From contig CAZXKO010000064.1 in the NCBI GenBank assembly GCA_964641665.1, forward strand, positions 1-64,000: a stretch of DNA of 64,000 bases, given 5' to 3'. Under the pieces are notes generated by a model. It was not told the DNA's origin, ran no database searches, and saw only the letters and a program-made list of their open reading frames with translations. The DNA comes from Gp1-AA133 sp964641665 (GTDB taxonomy: Bacteria; Acidobacteriota; Terriglobia; Terriglobales; Acidobacteriaceae). Shown here piece after piece: positions 1 through 7,528 of the stretch; positions within the stretch are counted from its first letter, which is position 1; each line of letters starts with the position of its first letter. A program made the translations under genes and the position numbers.

Positions 1-162
1 ATTGGGGACATGATTGATCACCTCTTTGCCGGTTCAGTGGACGGTCTTCTCATGAGCCTCGTCAAGAGCCAGCAACTCGATCCCAAAAAGCTTCAGGAAC
101 TCAGCGGCTTGGTAGAGGAACACGAGCGCGGCAAAAAAGGAAAAGAACATGAATCCGATTAG
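1..162 (+). CDS. BlaI/MecI-family repressor, 3' end only
   Basis: The first 53 codons of the window, open from base 1 to a TAG, resemble the C-terminal dimerisation part of BlaI/MecI/CopY winged-helix repressors: a segment reading DHLFAGSVDGLLMSLV, then a Leu/Glu-rich helix and a Lys-rich tail. These proteins repress their own operon and a partner M56 protease gene until the protease triggers their cleavage. The stop codon overlaps the start of the downstream M56 gene by 14 bases, the usual coupled blaI-blaR1 arrangement. The DNA-binding half lies outside the window, so the target promoter is unknown. Confidence 0.8.
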   Translation: MGDMIDHLFAGSVDGLLMSLVKSQQLDPKKLQELSGLVEEHERGKKGKEHESD

Positions 163-1576
163 TGAGATCGTCGTCACGTATGTGACGAACGCCCTCTGGA
201 TGACGTGTGTCATCACAGCAGTCACAGTGCTTCTTTCGCGAGCATTGCGTCGCGGGCCTTCTTCGCATCGGCATGCATTGTGGGTTGCGGCTTTGGTGCT
301 CGCCGTGCTGCTTCCCTGTGCGAGCTTGCGTGGTTCTCGAAACAATGACAAACCAAAGGCCGAATCTGCGGAAGCAGCGAGCACGGTTCAGCCGACAGAA
401 ACGGGTTTTAGCGGCACCTCCTCCTGGGCACTCTGGCGGCGAATGCGGCATGGCGGCCAACCGGTACAGTTCGGCCCGCTCTGGGTTGGGCTTGTCGCAC
501 TGCTCTACTTAGGCTTCGTTTTCTATCGACTCGTTCGCCTGTATTGTGGATGGCAGTCACTCCAGGCAATGTTGCATGAGTCAAGGGATCCGCAGATACC
601 GCCGGCGATGCGAACTGTGGTAGAGCAATGTCACTCGCTGCTGGGCATGAAACCCGTACCTATATTGTTGTCACTGGAAGGAAAGGGGCCAGCAACGCTG
701 GGAATCCACAATCCCGTTCTGGTTTTGCCGGAGTGGTTCTTCTCGCAAGCATCGGAGGATGAGCTCTCTTCCGTCCTGGGTCATGAATTGGCGCACATCC
801 GGCGGCACGATTTCCTTCTGAATCTGGTTTACGAACTCTTAATTTTGCCCATATCCTTTCATCCTGCCGCTGCTCTGATCAAGGCGCGCATCGATCAAAC
901 ACGGGAACTAGCCTGCGACGAGATCGCGGCGGAATGCCTATCCACACGTACGCAATACGCCCGCTCCCTTTTGAGCATCGCCCAGTCCATGGCCGCGAAC
1001 CAGCGTCCGGCAACTGTTGGGTATGCTTTGGGACTATTCGACACAAACACACTGGAGGATCGCATCATGAATGTACTCGCAAAAGCCAATTGCTTCCGCA
1101 AGACATGGGCACGAGCTTCGGCCCTTGGCGCCTCGGGACTGTTAATCACGACGTGTCTCGGAGTATCGGGGTTTACCATTCAGGTCACTCAACCCCACAA
1201 CACGGACGCTAATCTGCAGCCATTTGTTGGCACTTGGCAGGCAAGATTCAAAGGCAAAGTCTTCGAAACGATCAAGTTGGAGAAACAACAGGGCAAGCTG
1301 ACCGGGAGCGTGCGTGGCGCCGATATGGAAGTGGACAAAGACGGCGAACTTACAAGCGCGCATGCAAACGACAGTAGCGATCCTGACCCTATCGTGGAAG
1401 CCACGCTTGCGAGCGGGATACTGCGGATCACTATAAAGGAAAAAGACTCGGAGGATACTATTCAATTTGAGATGAAACCAACTGGACCCGATCAGGCAGA
1501 GCTTCGGATACTCGCGCCGCCCGACGTCCCCGCTCCTAAGCCGTGGAAGTTAGAGCGAGTGAAGGATGGTCAATAA
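149..1576 (+). CDS. BlaR1/MecR1-like M56 membrane metalloprotease
   Basis: This 475-residue protein begins with hydrophobic segments (about residues 8-32 and 43-60), has another near 110-128, and carries the gluzincin motif HELAH at 212-216 followed by ELACDE, the expected third zinc-ligand region. M56 proteases sit in the inner membrane and cleave the cognate BlaI-type repressor after a signal. Unlike BlaR1 of beta-lactam resistance there is no penicillin-binding sensor domain. After a transmembrane segment near 325-345 there is instead a roughly 120-residue beta-rich domain beginning LQPFVGTWQARF. The signal is therefore probably not a beta-lactam. The start overlaps the repressor stop and is preceded by a purine-rich AAGGAAAAG. 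Confidence 0.88.
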   Translation: MNPISEIVVTYVTNALWMTCVITAVTVLLSRALRRGPSSHRHALWVAALVLAVLLPCASLRGSRNNDKPKAESAEAASTVQPTETGFSGTSSWALWRRMRHGGQPVQFGPLWVGLVALLYLGFVFYRLVRLYCGWQSLQAMLHESRDPQIPPAMRTVVEQCHSLLGMKPVPILLSLEGKGPATLGIHNPVLVLPEWFFSQASEDELSSVLGHELAHIRRHDFLLNLVYELLILPISFHPAAALIKARIDQTRELACDEIAAECLSTRTQYARSLLSIAQSMAANQRPATVGYALGLFDTNTLEDRIMNVLAKANCFRKTWARASALGASGLLITTCLGVSGFTIQVTQPHNTDANLQPFVGTWQARFKGKVFETIKLEKQQGKLTGSVRGADMEVDKDGELTSAHANDSSDPDPIVEATLASGILRITIKEKDSEDTIQFEMKPTGPDQAELRILAPPDVPAPKPWKLERVKDGQ

Positions 1577-1622
1577 AAGCCTAGACCAACTCGCGACCTG
1601 CGAATCGGCATGTGCCAGTCAC

Positions 1623-2591
1623 CTACGAGCATAGATTAGCTTGTAGCGACGCCGCTTGCCGGCGACGGAGCTGGCGCTGCCGCCGAGCCGCTGCCAACTT
1701 CCGGTCCCGTTCAGTGTGAATCTCCCGCTGGTGTCCGGCCAGCATATCCTTCGGCGTGACGTAGCCAATGGCACTGTTCACGCGGATGTTGTTGTAATGC
1801 TCGACGTAGCCGTTCAGGAGGCGCCGGGCATCGTCCAGCGAAAGCGGTGTTCCCGGCCGAATGCACTCGCTCTTTAGTGACTTGTGCCAGCGCTCCAGCT
1901 TTCCGTTCGACTGCGGATAGTAAGGTGAGGTTCGGACGTGCGTCATGCCGGAGATGCGAATGAACTCCTTGAAGTCCCGAGCGATGAACTGCGGCCCGTT
2001 GTCGGAGATGATTCGCGGCTTCGCTTCCGGACACTTCTCCTTGGCTCGTTCGAGGATCACTTCAACATCGGCTTCCTTCATCGACTCCCGCAGATCCCAA
2101 TGAACGATGCCACGACTGTATCCATCCAACACGCTGCATAAGTAATAGAAGGTAGCGCACACGTTGATATAGGAAACATCGATGTGCCAATGTTGATGCG
2201 GCTGAAGCGGCTGGTCGAAACCGGTCCCCTTGCGCGACGGCTTGGCTTTCCACCGTGAGAGCAGCCCAGCTTGCTTCAACACTCGCCACACGCTCGCCGG
2301 ACTGACCGCCACAACATCAGCGTCAAGCATCATGAACGTCAGCCGCCGATAGCCCTCCAACGGATTCTTCCGATGGAAATCAATGATCGCTTCCTTCTCA
2401 CACAGCTCCAACCAGAAATCGCGAGGAACCCAACCGTTATGTTCGTTGACCAACCCGTAGCGCTCTCGCCAGTCATAGAACTTGCTGGCCGTCACGCCCA
2501 GCCAATGAATGTATCGCCCGACGCCGATCTCGGTCTTCTCCGACCAGCGCCGGACGAAATCCACCACCTGGTCGCGCACGTCATGCGGCAC
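1623..2591 (-). CDS. IS3-family transposase OrfB (DDE integrase core)
   Basis: Residues about 125-290 form an rve-type integrase core: D138 in HWHIDVSY, D197 in SDNGPQF and E233 in NGKLERWH, so exactly 35 residues separate the second D and the E, as in IS3 elements. An HTH_21-like region (EGYRRLTFMML) precedes it. The catalytic triad is intact and there is no internal stop, so the element may still be active. The nominal start is GTG; the natural product is more likely an OrfAB fusion made by -1 frameshifting upstream. Confidence 0.93.
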   Translation of the reverse strand: MPHDVRDQVVDFVRRWSEKTEIGVGRYIHWLGVTASKFYDWRERYGLVNEHNGWVPRDFWLELCEKEAIIDFHRKNPLEGYRRLTFMMLDADVVAVSPASVWRVLKQAGLLSRWKAKPSRKGTGFDQPLQPHQHWHIDVSYINVCATFYYLCSVLDGYSRGIVHWDLRESMKEADVEVILERAKEKCPEAKPRIISDNGPQFIARDFKEFIRISGMTHVRTSPYYPQSNGKLERWHKSLKSECIRPGTPLSLDDARRLLNGYVEHYNNIRVNSAIGYVTPKDMLAGHQREIHTERDRKLAAARRQRQLRRRQAASLQANLCS

Positions 2592-2602
2592 CCAGCTGCC
2601 GG

Positions 2603-2917
2603 TTAGAGCTCCCCAAGTGTTTTTTTTAGCGCGATGTGCTCAGCCATCAACTCGGCCAGGACTTCGTCCTTGGTCTGCACTTTCTTCTCCAAGAACTCAA
2701 TCCGTTTCTGCTTCTCCTCCACCTGGCGATGGGGACGCTCTTGAGCCTGAAAGGCCGCCACTCCGTTCTCGAAGAACTCCTTTTGCCAGCGGTAGAACAC
2801 CGTCGGCTTCAGACTCAGTTCTTCACACAGATCCGAAATTGGCACCTTGTCCAAGAGGTGCCGCCTCAAAACGGCAACCTTCTCTTCAGCAGTGTAGTGC
2901 TTGCGCTTTTTCCTCAT
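2603..2917 (-). CDS. IS3-family OrfA, HTH protein
   Basis: This 104-residue protein has an N-terminal helix-turn-helix of the transposase_8/IS3 type (KRKHYTAEEKVAVLRRHL, then ISDLCEELSLKPTVFYRWQ) and a C-terminal leucine-zipper-like helix (about 65-104) typical of IS3 OrfA. OrfA binds the terminal repeats and supplies the DNA-binding part of the OrfAB transposase. It ends 11 bases before the nominal OrfB start. Confidence 0.92.
   Translation of the reverse strand: MRKKRKHYTAEEKVAVLRRHLLDKVPISDLCEELSLKPTVFYRWQKEFFENGVAAFQAQERPHRQVEEKQKRIEFLEKKVQTKDEVLAELMAEHIALKKTLGEL
2620..2627 (-). other. predicted -1 ribosomal frameshift site (A8) of the IS
   Basis: Near the end of orfA the coding strand has eight consecutive A residues (eight T on the + strand). 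Sliding one base back here moves the ribosome from the orfA frame into the orfB frame, and that frame stays open through to the OrfB start region. This is the standard IS3-family way of making OrfAB. The run and the open frame are seen; use of the site is inferred. Confidence 0.65.
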
Positions 2918-2977
2918 ACGTTCGCTCCATTATCTTAACGGACGAACGTTTTCTCGATTTCCAGCTGAGGCAGGACA

Positions 2978-3030
2978 ATGCAATTCCTCCCGTTTTCTCG
3001 GCCAATTCCCTGAGGGTCATATACCCTGGA
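2978..3030 (-). pseudogene. fragment of an acidobacterial VWFA-type protein (C-terminal part)
   Basis: On the minus strand this short stretch reads YMTLRELAEKTGGIA, which matches the 'L..LAE.TGG' block near the end of the VWFA-related domain common in Acidobacteria. Reading stops making sense at base 2977, where the IS begins. No continuation is recognisable beyond the left end of the IS. Confidence 0.45.
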
Positions 3031-3179
3031 ACGATCTGGGAAGGCAAGACATGAAGACGGTAGTCCCCAGCAGCAGTTTGTACAGGGCTGCAGTCCAAGC
3101 TGCAGCAGAATTCTCTGAGCACGAGCAAACCTTTCAAAGAAAGCCTCGTCATCCGCTCCGGTCAGAAGCAACACAACTT

Positions 3180-3350
3180 ATGAGTAAGAGTCAATTCTTA
3201 GCTCTGAAGATTGACTTGAATCCTGCCGGTCGCACCGCGTTCTATGATGCGGTGCGTTTCGCCTGCGACGAACGCATGAACTCGGCACGAGACTTCTTGC
3301 GAGTCATAGTTGTGATCAGCGATGGCGAGGACACTCATAGCCGCAATAAG
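3180..3350 (+). pseudogene. fragment of an acidobacterial VWFA-type protein (MIDAS-proximal part)
   Basis: The plus strand encodes a block containing AGRTAFYDAVRFACDERM and then VIVVISDGEDTHS, the signature central part of VWFA-related proteins of Acidobacteria. It has no proper start, no N-terminal DxSxS motif and no C-terminal part. It runs opposite to the neighbouring VWFA scrap at 2978-3030, so the parent gene has been broken and one piece inverted. Confidence 0.55.
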
Positions 3351-3754
3351 GAGCCGCTGTTGTCGATCAGAATACCAAGCAAGAGAGGTACCTCTGTCCT
3401 GCCCCTTACACCCAAAACTCTTTGGGGAGGCCTTTTGTTAAGTAACACCTGTAGGTCCGACTGCGTTACTCGCACCGGCTTGCTGTGCGCACCGATAGCA
3501 AAAAAACGCGACACTGCTTGTTCGCTCCACCCCGTCAACTACGTTTGATTGTGCGACTGGTTGACCGAGCAAGGCAGACAGTTCGAGCGCGGCAATCGGG
3601 GCGAACAGCGCCTTATGCATGAGGTGCGCCACGGTGCTGATTCTACAGTGCCTGCAGGTAGCTGGCGTAACCAGCGATTGCACTCAAAATCACGTTTGTC
3701 AGTAGAACAGTGAACTCTGAGCAACCTCATCTCAGGCACGGAGAAGCCAACCCA
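3351..3754. other. no gene recognised
   Basis: About 400 bases between the VWFA remnant and the iron operon. The ORFs here have no recognisable domain and no good ribosome-binding site. It is probably decayed coding DNA left over from the same rearrangement. Confidence 0.4.
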
Positions 3755-4993
3755 CTACCGTCCGGCCTTCACTCCGCTGCGTTCTGACCCCATCGCCGTC
3801 TCCTCCACTCGAATCTTGCTCTGACAACACGGGCCCGGCGGGATGGGGGCGCCGTGGGGGCAGGTGCGGGGGTGGCCGAGGAACGCGCAGATCTTGTCCG
3901 TCGCTCCCGGCGAGAGGATGTGCTCGAACTTGCAGGCTTGCTGTTCGATTTCGGTTTCGCTGTCCATGGCGAAGCTGTCGGTGAAGAGACGCTCGGCAAG
4001 GCGATGGCGGCGGATGATGCCGCCGGCCTTGTTGCGGCCGCGGGGCGTGAGGTTCACGACCGCGCTGCCGTCACGAACGAACATGCTCTCGGGACGCATG
4101 GCGTCGTGGCAGGGGTTCACGAAGGGCTTGTGGCTGTGCGTCTCCGGCGGGTGCGGCGTGGTGGTGAGCAGGCCGAGTTCGACCATCTTTTCGACGGCGA
4201 TGTTGACGGGCAGGACGCCGTGGGTATCCATGCGTGCGAGCTCGGCGCGCTCGCCATGTTCTTCCATGACCCAGAGCTCTTCGAGAATCTCGTCGAACTG
4301 TTCCTCGTCGGCCATGGCGAAGACTTCCTGGGCTGCGATCTTGCCGTGGTGGAGTTCGATGCGGCGGTCGGCGAGGCGGGCGACCACCGGGTCGTGGGTG
4401 ACCATGACGATGGTGCGTCCCTGGCGATGAAATTCGCGCAGAAGCTGGAGGACGATTTCTTCATTTTGGGCGTCGAGGTTGCCGGTAGGCTCGTCGGCGA
4501 GGATGATGCTGGGGTCGTTGATCAGGGCGCGCGCTATGCAGACGCGCTGCTGCTCGCCTCCGGAGAGGTGCGCGGGGACGTGGTGAGCGCGGTCTTTCAG
4601 GCCGACGCGGTCGAGGGCGTCGAGGGCTTCCTGCTCGTCGGTCATGCTGTGAAAGTATTGCGCCAGCATCACGTTTTCGACGGCGGTGAGGTAGGGGATC
4701 AGGTGGAACTGCTGGAAAACGAAGCCGATTTTTTCGGCGCGCACGCGGTTCAGATCGACGGCGGAAATGCTGGCGACGTTTTCGCTGTCGAGCCAGATTT
4801 CGCCGCTGGAGGGGCGATCGAGGCAGCCGATCAGATTGACCAGGGTAGATTTGCCAGAGCCCGAAGGGCCCATGATGGACACCCACTCGCCGGGATCGAC
4901 GGTGAGGGAGAAGTCGTCGAGGGCGCGAATCATGCCGCCGTTTTCTTCGGCGCGGGCCGGATAGAGGCGGCTGACGTTCTTGAGCTTGATCAC
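3755..4993 (-). CDS. ABC transporter ATPase fused to a DtxR-type metal-sensing domain
   Basis: Residues 1-225 are a LolD/MacB-type ATPase: Walker A G42-T50 (GPSGSGKST), signature LSGGEQQR at 143-150, Walker B IILADE at 163-168. LolD-like ATPases normally end near residue 230. Here the frame continues to 412 with a winged-helix-like segment (about 232-275) and then a DtxR/MntR core: RRHRLAERLF, QACKFEHILS and CPHGAPIPPG. By alignment in the head, the DtxR metal ligands H79, E83, C102, E105 and H106 are kept, while H98 is not. It is the last gene of the FTR1 operon, one base after the permease stop. I infer an ATPase gated by, or doubling as, an iron sensor. No stop or ribosome-binding site separates the two parts. 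Confidence 0.88.
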   Translation of the reverse strand: MIKLKNVSRLYPARAEENGGMIRALDDFSLTVDPGEWVSIMGPSGSGKSTLVNLIGCLDRPSSGEIWLDSENVASISAVDLNRVRAEKIGFVFQQFHLIPYLTAVENVMLAQYFHSMTDEQEALDALDRVGLKDRAHHVPAHLSGGEQQRVCIARALINDPSIILADEPTGNLDAQNEEIVLQLLREFHRQGRTIVMVTHDPVVARLADRRIELHHGKIAAQEVFAMADEEQFDEILEELWVMEEHGERAELARMDTHGVLPVNIAVEKMVELGLLTTTPHPPETHSHKPFVNPCHDAMRPESMFVRDGSAVVNLTPRGRNKAGGIIRRHRLAERLFTDSFAMDSETEIEQQACKFEHILSPGATDKICAFLGHPRTCPHGAPIPPGPCCQSKIRVEETAMGSERSGVKAGR

Positions 4994-4994
4994 C

Positions 4995-6263
4995 TTACTC
5001 TCCCTTCAAGATGATAGCGGGCTGGACCCGGCGTAACAACGACATCGGCACGATGGCCGACAGCAAGGCGACGGCGACGCTGCCGGCAAGAACGAGCGGC
5101 AGCACGCTGAAGCGCGGGACGACTGGCGCGTTGAAGTTCGCGCGGCCGATCCAGGCGGCGATGCCGATGCCGATGACAAATCCCAGGATCGCGCCAACTA
5201 CGCCTAAGGCTGCGGCTTCGGCGGCAAAGAAACTGCTGATCAGGCGTTCGGACGCGCCCAGGGCCTTCATGATGGCAAAGTCGCGGCGGCGGTCGAAGAC
5301 CCATCCGGTGAGCGTGGCCAGCACGCACAGGGCTGCGGTCAGGATGATGAGCACCGCGGCGGCGTAAAGTGTGGCGCGCGTCTTACCGAGCACGCGGGCT
5401 TCGCCTTCGACGATCTGGCGGATGGGATGGACGTCGGCGGTGGGAAGCGCCGCGGCGATCTGGCGGATCAGGCTGTTGACCTCGTGGGCGGAACCGTTGG
5501 CGGCGATCTCGATGGTGGAGGGATGGACACCGGTCCAGGCAACGAAGTCAGGCAGGGAGAGGTAGACGCGGCTATCCTCGGCGGCGCCAGTTTGGAGCGT
5601 GCCGGCGGGGGCCAGGTGGATGTCGTGTCCCTGGAAGCTAAGGTCGAAGGGATGGTTGTCGGGCGCGACTACGGGGAGAGCTTTCATGCCGACGAGGGCT
5701 TGCGCTGAGGCTTTGGGCTCTAGTCCCTGTGCTGTGGCGTTGGGGCTCTGAGCTATGGGCTCCGAGCTTCGAGAATTCACGCTCTCGGTTTTCGGCTTTC
5801 GGCTCTCGGGCGCGGGTGCTTCGGATTTGGGCCATGCACTTACGGACCACCAGCGGTCGAGCTTTTGGACTTGCTCGAAGTTGGTGCCGGCTACGACGAC
5901 GGATTGTCCGGTGGTGGTGCGGGCTACAACGTAGGCGAAGGGGACGGCCATGCCACGGGAGCCGAGAGCGGCTTCAATTTTGTTGAGCGCGTCGAGGGGC
6001 AGGGAAGTGCCGTCTTTCCCGATCGCGATGACGTTGGCACCGTAGCTGCGAAATTCTTTGCGGAGCTTGGCCTGTACGTCGACGTAGAGGTTCATCATAG
6101 CGGTCGCAACGGCAGCGGCGACCACCATGGCGAGCAAAGCGGAAACGGCCCGGCCGCGGCGCAGGACGGCGGCACGCACCAGCATGCGCAGGAACATGGA
6201 AGTGTGCGGAGAGCCGGATCGACGCGCGGCTACACTCAGGGCAACGGTGGGCGTGGCGCTCAC
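4995..6263 (-). CDS. FtsX/MacB-like ABC permease (second permease of iron operon)
   Basis: The 422-residue protein has one N-terminal membrane helix (about 27-52), a large extracytoplasmic domain and three C-terminal helices, the FtsX/MacB_PCD layout. RRDFAIMKALGASERLISSFF marks the conserved cytoplasmic loop before the last two helices. It overlaps the upstream permease gene by 4 bases (ATGA). Paired permeases of this type accompany FTR1/DUF2318 systems such as Campylobacter p19 and E. coli FetMP. Residues about 146-183 are a low-complexity Ser/Pro/Glu-rich stretch coded by repeat-like DNA (see findings) and probably an insertion into the external domain. Confidence 0.86.
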   Translation of the reverse strand: MSATPTVALSVAARRSGSPHTSMFLRMLVRAAVLRRGRAVSALLAMVVAAAVATAMMNLYVDVQAKLRKEFRSYGANVIAIGKDGTSLPLDALNKIEAALGSRGMAVPFAYVVARTTTGQSVVVAGTNFEQVQKLDRWWSVSAWPKSEAPAPESRKPKTESVNSRSSEPIAQSPNATAQGLEPKASAQALVGMKALPVVAPDNHPFDLSFQGHDIHLAPAGTLQTGAAEDSRVYLSLPDFVAWTGVHPSTIEIAANGSAHEVNSLIRQIAAALPTADVHPIRQIVEGEARVLGKTRATLYAAAVLIILTAALCVLATLTGWVFDRRRDFAIMKALGASERLISSFFAAEAAALGVVGAILGFVIGIGIAAWIGRANFNAPVVPRFSVLPLVLAGSVAVALLSAIVPMSLLRRVQPAIILKGE

Positions 6264-7525
6264 GCGTCACCTCGCAGGGCGAAGACCGGGTCATACTGCA
6301 CGGCGCGTCGAATCGCGGCGGCACTGCCGGTGAAAGTTACGATGACTGCGATCGCCAAAATGATGGGGAAGAGCACGGGCTGGATGGTGATCTGCGCGTC
6401 GAAGATGGAGCGCCCGATGCGATGAGCGAGGAATGATCCGGCGAAGAATCCGGTGACGCCCGCGGCCAGCGCAAGCAGCGTGCTTTCCGCGAAGAACAGG
6501 GCGGCCACGGCGAAGTTTCCCGCGCCTAAAGCTTTCATGAGGCCGACTTCGCGGCGGCGCTCGAAGATGGCGGTTGCCATGGCAGCGGAGACAGCAAGAG
6601 CGGAGGCAAAGAGGGCCGCCAGCGTGACCAAGAGCATGAGGCCTTTGATGCGGGAGAGCACCGTGCCTTCGTTCTGCGCGACCTGGCGGATCTGCTCGGC
6701 ATGCGAGTGCGGGATGGCCTCCTGCAGCTGGTAGGCGATGGACTGCACGTAGGGCGAACAATACCAGCGGTCGAACAGTTCCGGGTTCATGGATTTGGGA
6801 TCGCGGCGGGCGAGCGCGTCTTCAGGCTTGGTGAGGGCACTGACGTAGATGCGGCGGACAGCTGCAGGTCGTCCGAGGATTTGCTGTGCTACGGCCAAGG
6901 GCGCAACCACTTCGTCGTCTTCGGGGCCGCCGGTCGACAGGATTCCGGCGACGCGATGGGATTGGCCGGCGATGGTGACGTTGCCACCAGGTTGGGAGGC
7001 GAGTTTCGCGCTGAGATGTTCGCCTACGAGGACGTCGGACGAGTCGTCCGCGGGCCACGCGCCCTGCACCTTCCACCAGGGATGGGTATTGCGCACGCCG
7101 GTGGTGAATACGTCTTTGCCGAAGGTGAGCTGCTTGGCAAAGTAGGTGCCGAGAAGCGTGGCGTCTTTTACCGCGGCAGGCGATCCCAGTTGCACGGTTA
7201 CGGGCAGCATGGGCGAGAAGCCGAGGATGTTGTGCCGCCAGAAGGTGCCTTCGATTTTGGGGAGGTCGGCTTCGTTGAGGAAGCTGCCGTCGCTGGGCGG
7301 CTTCAGGTTGACGCCGCCGATCTCGACGTCGAGGGTGTCTTCCTGCGGAGTGACGAGCAGGTTCGCGCCGTAGGTGCGCAGCTCGCGGTTGATCTTGTCG
7401 CCGATGTCGGTGGCCACCGCGATCATGGCGGTCGCGACAGCAACCCCGAGGGTGATGGCGATGCCGGCCAGCAGCTTGCGGCGCTTCTGCCGGCGAAACG
7501 ATTCGTAGAGGAGCCGAGCGAACAT
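6260..7525 (-). CDS. FtsX/MacB-like ABC permease (first permease of iron operon)
   Basis: A 421-residue permease paralogous to its downstream neighbour: N-terminal helix about 15-40 (KLLAGIAITLGVAVATAMIA), a periplasmic domain, then helices at about 290-315, 340-370 and 385-410 with the loop FERRREVGLMKALGAGNFAV. It starts 3 bases after the FTR1 stop. In related systems the two permeases and the ATPase are thought to act on iron held by the FTR1/DUF2318 proteins in the periplasm; the exact cargo is not established. No periplasmic P19/FetP protein gene is present in this operon. Confidence 0.86.
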   Translation of the reverse strand: MFARLLYESFRRQKRRKLLAGIAITLGVAVATAMIAVATDIGDKINRELRTYGANLLVTPQEDTLDVEIGGVNLKPPSDGSFLNEADLPKIEGTFWRHNILGFSPMLPVTVQLGSPAAVKDATLLGTYFAKQLTFGKDVFTTGVRNTHPWWKVQGAWPADDSSDVLVGEHLSAKLASQPGGNVTIAGQSHRVAGILSTGGPEDDEVVAPLAVAQQILGRPAAVRRIYVSALTKPEDALARRDPKSMNPELFDRWYCSPYVQSIAYQLQEAIPHSHAEQIRQVAQNEGTVLSRIKGLMLLVTLAALFASALAVSAAMATAIFERRREVGLMKALGAGNFAVAALFFAESTLLALAAGVTGFFAGSFLAHRIGRSIFDAQITIQPVLFPIILAIAVIVTFTGSAAAIRRAVQYDPVFALRGDA

Positions 7526-7528
7526 GGC

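Larger units (their letters stand above)
1611..2977 (-). mobile_element. IS3-family insertion sequence
   Basis: Two leftward ORFs, an HTH OrfA and a DDE OrfB, joined by an A8 run, give an element of about 1.37 kb, normal for the IS3 family. The right end is placed at 2977 because the sequence just outside it still matches a VWFA-type gene and the element then reads TGTCCTGCC inward. The left end is a guess (TGTGCCAGTC at 1611). The two termini share little beyond TGT and CC, and no target duplication is visible, so the left boundary could be off by tens of bases or truncated. Confidence 0.65.

Noticed and set aside
1611..2977. Terminal inverted repeats of the IS3 element
   Set aside because: The proposed ends agree only in TGT and a few scattered bases, and no target duplication was found, so no repeat was annotated.
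3755..4993. Separate lolD and dtxR genes
   Set aside because: No stop, start with ribosome-binding site or frame change occurs between the two parts; it reads as one protein.
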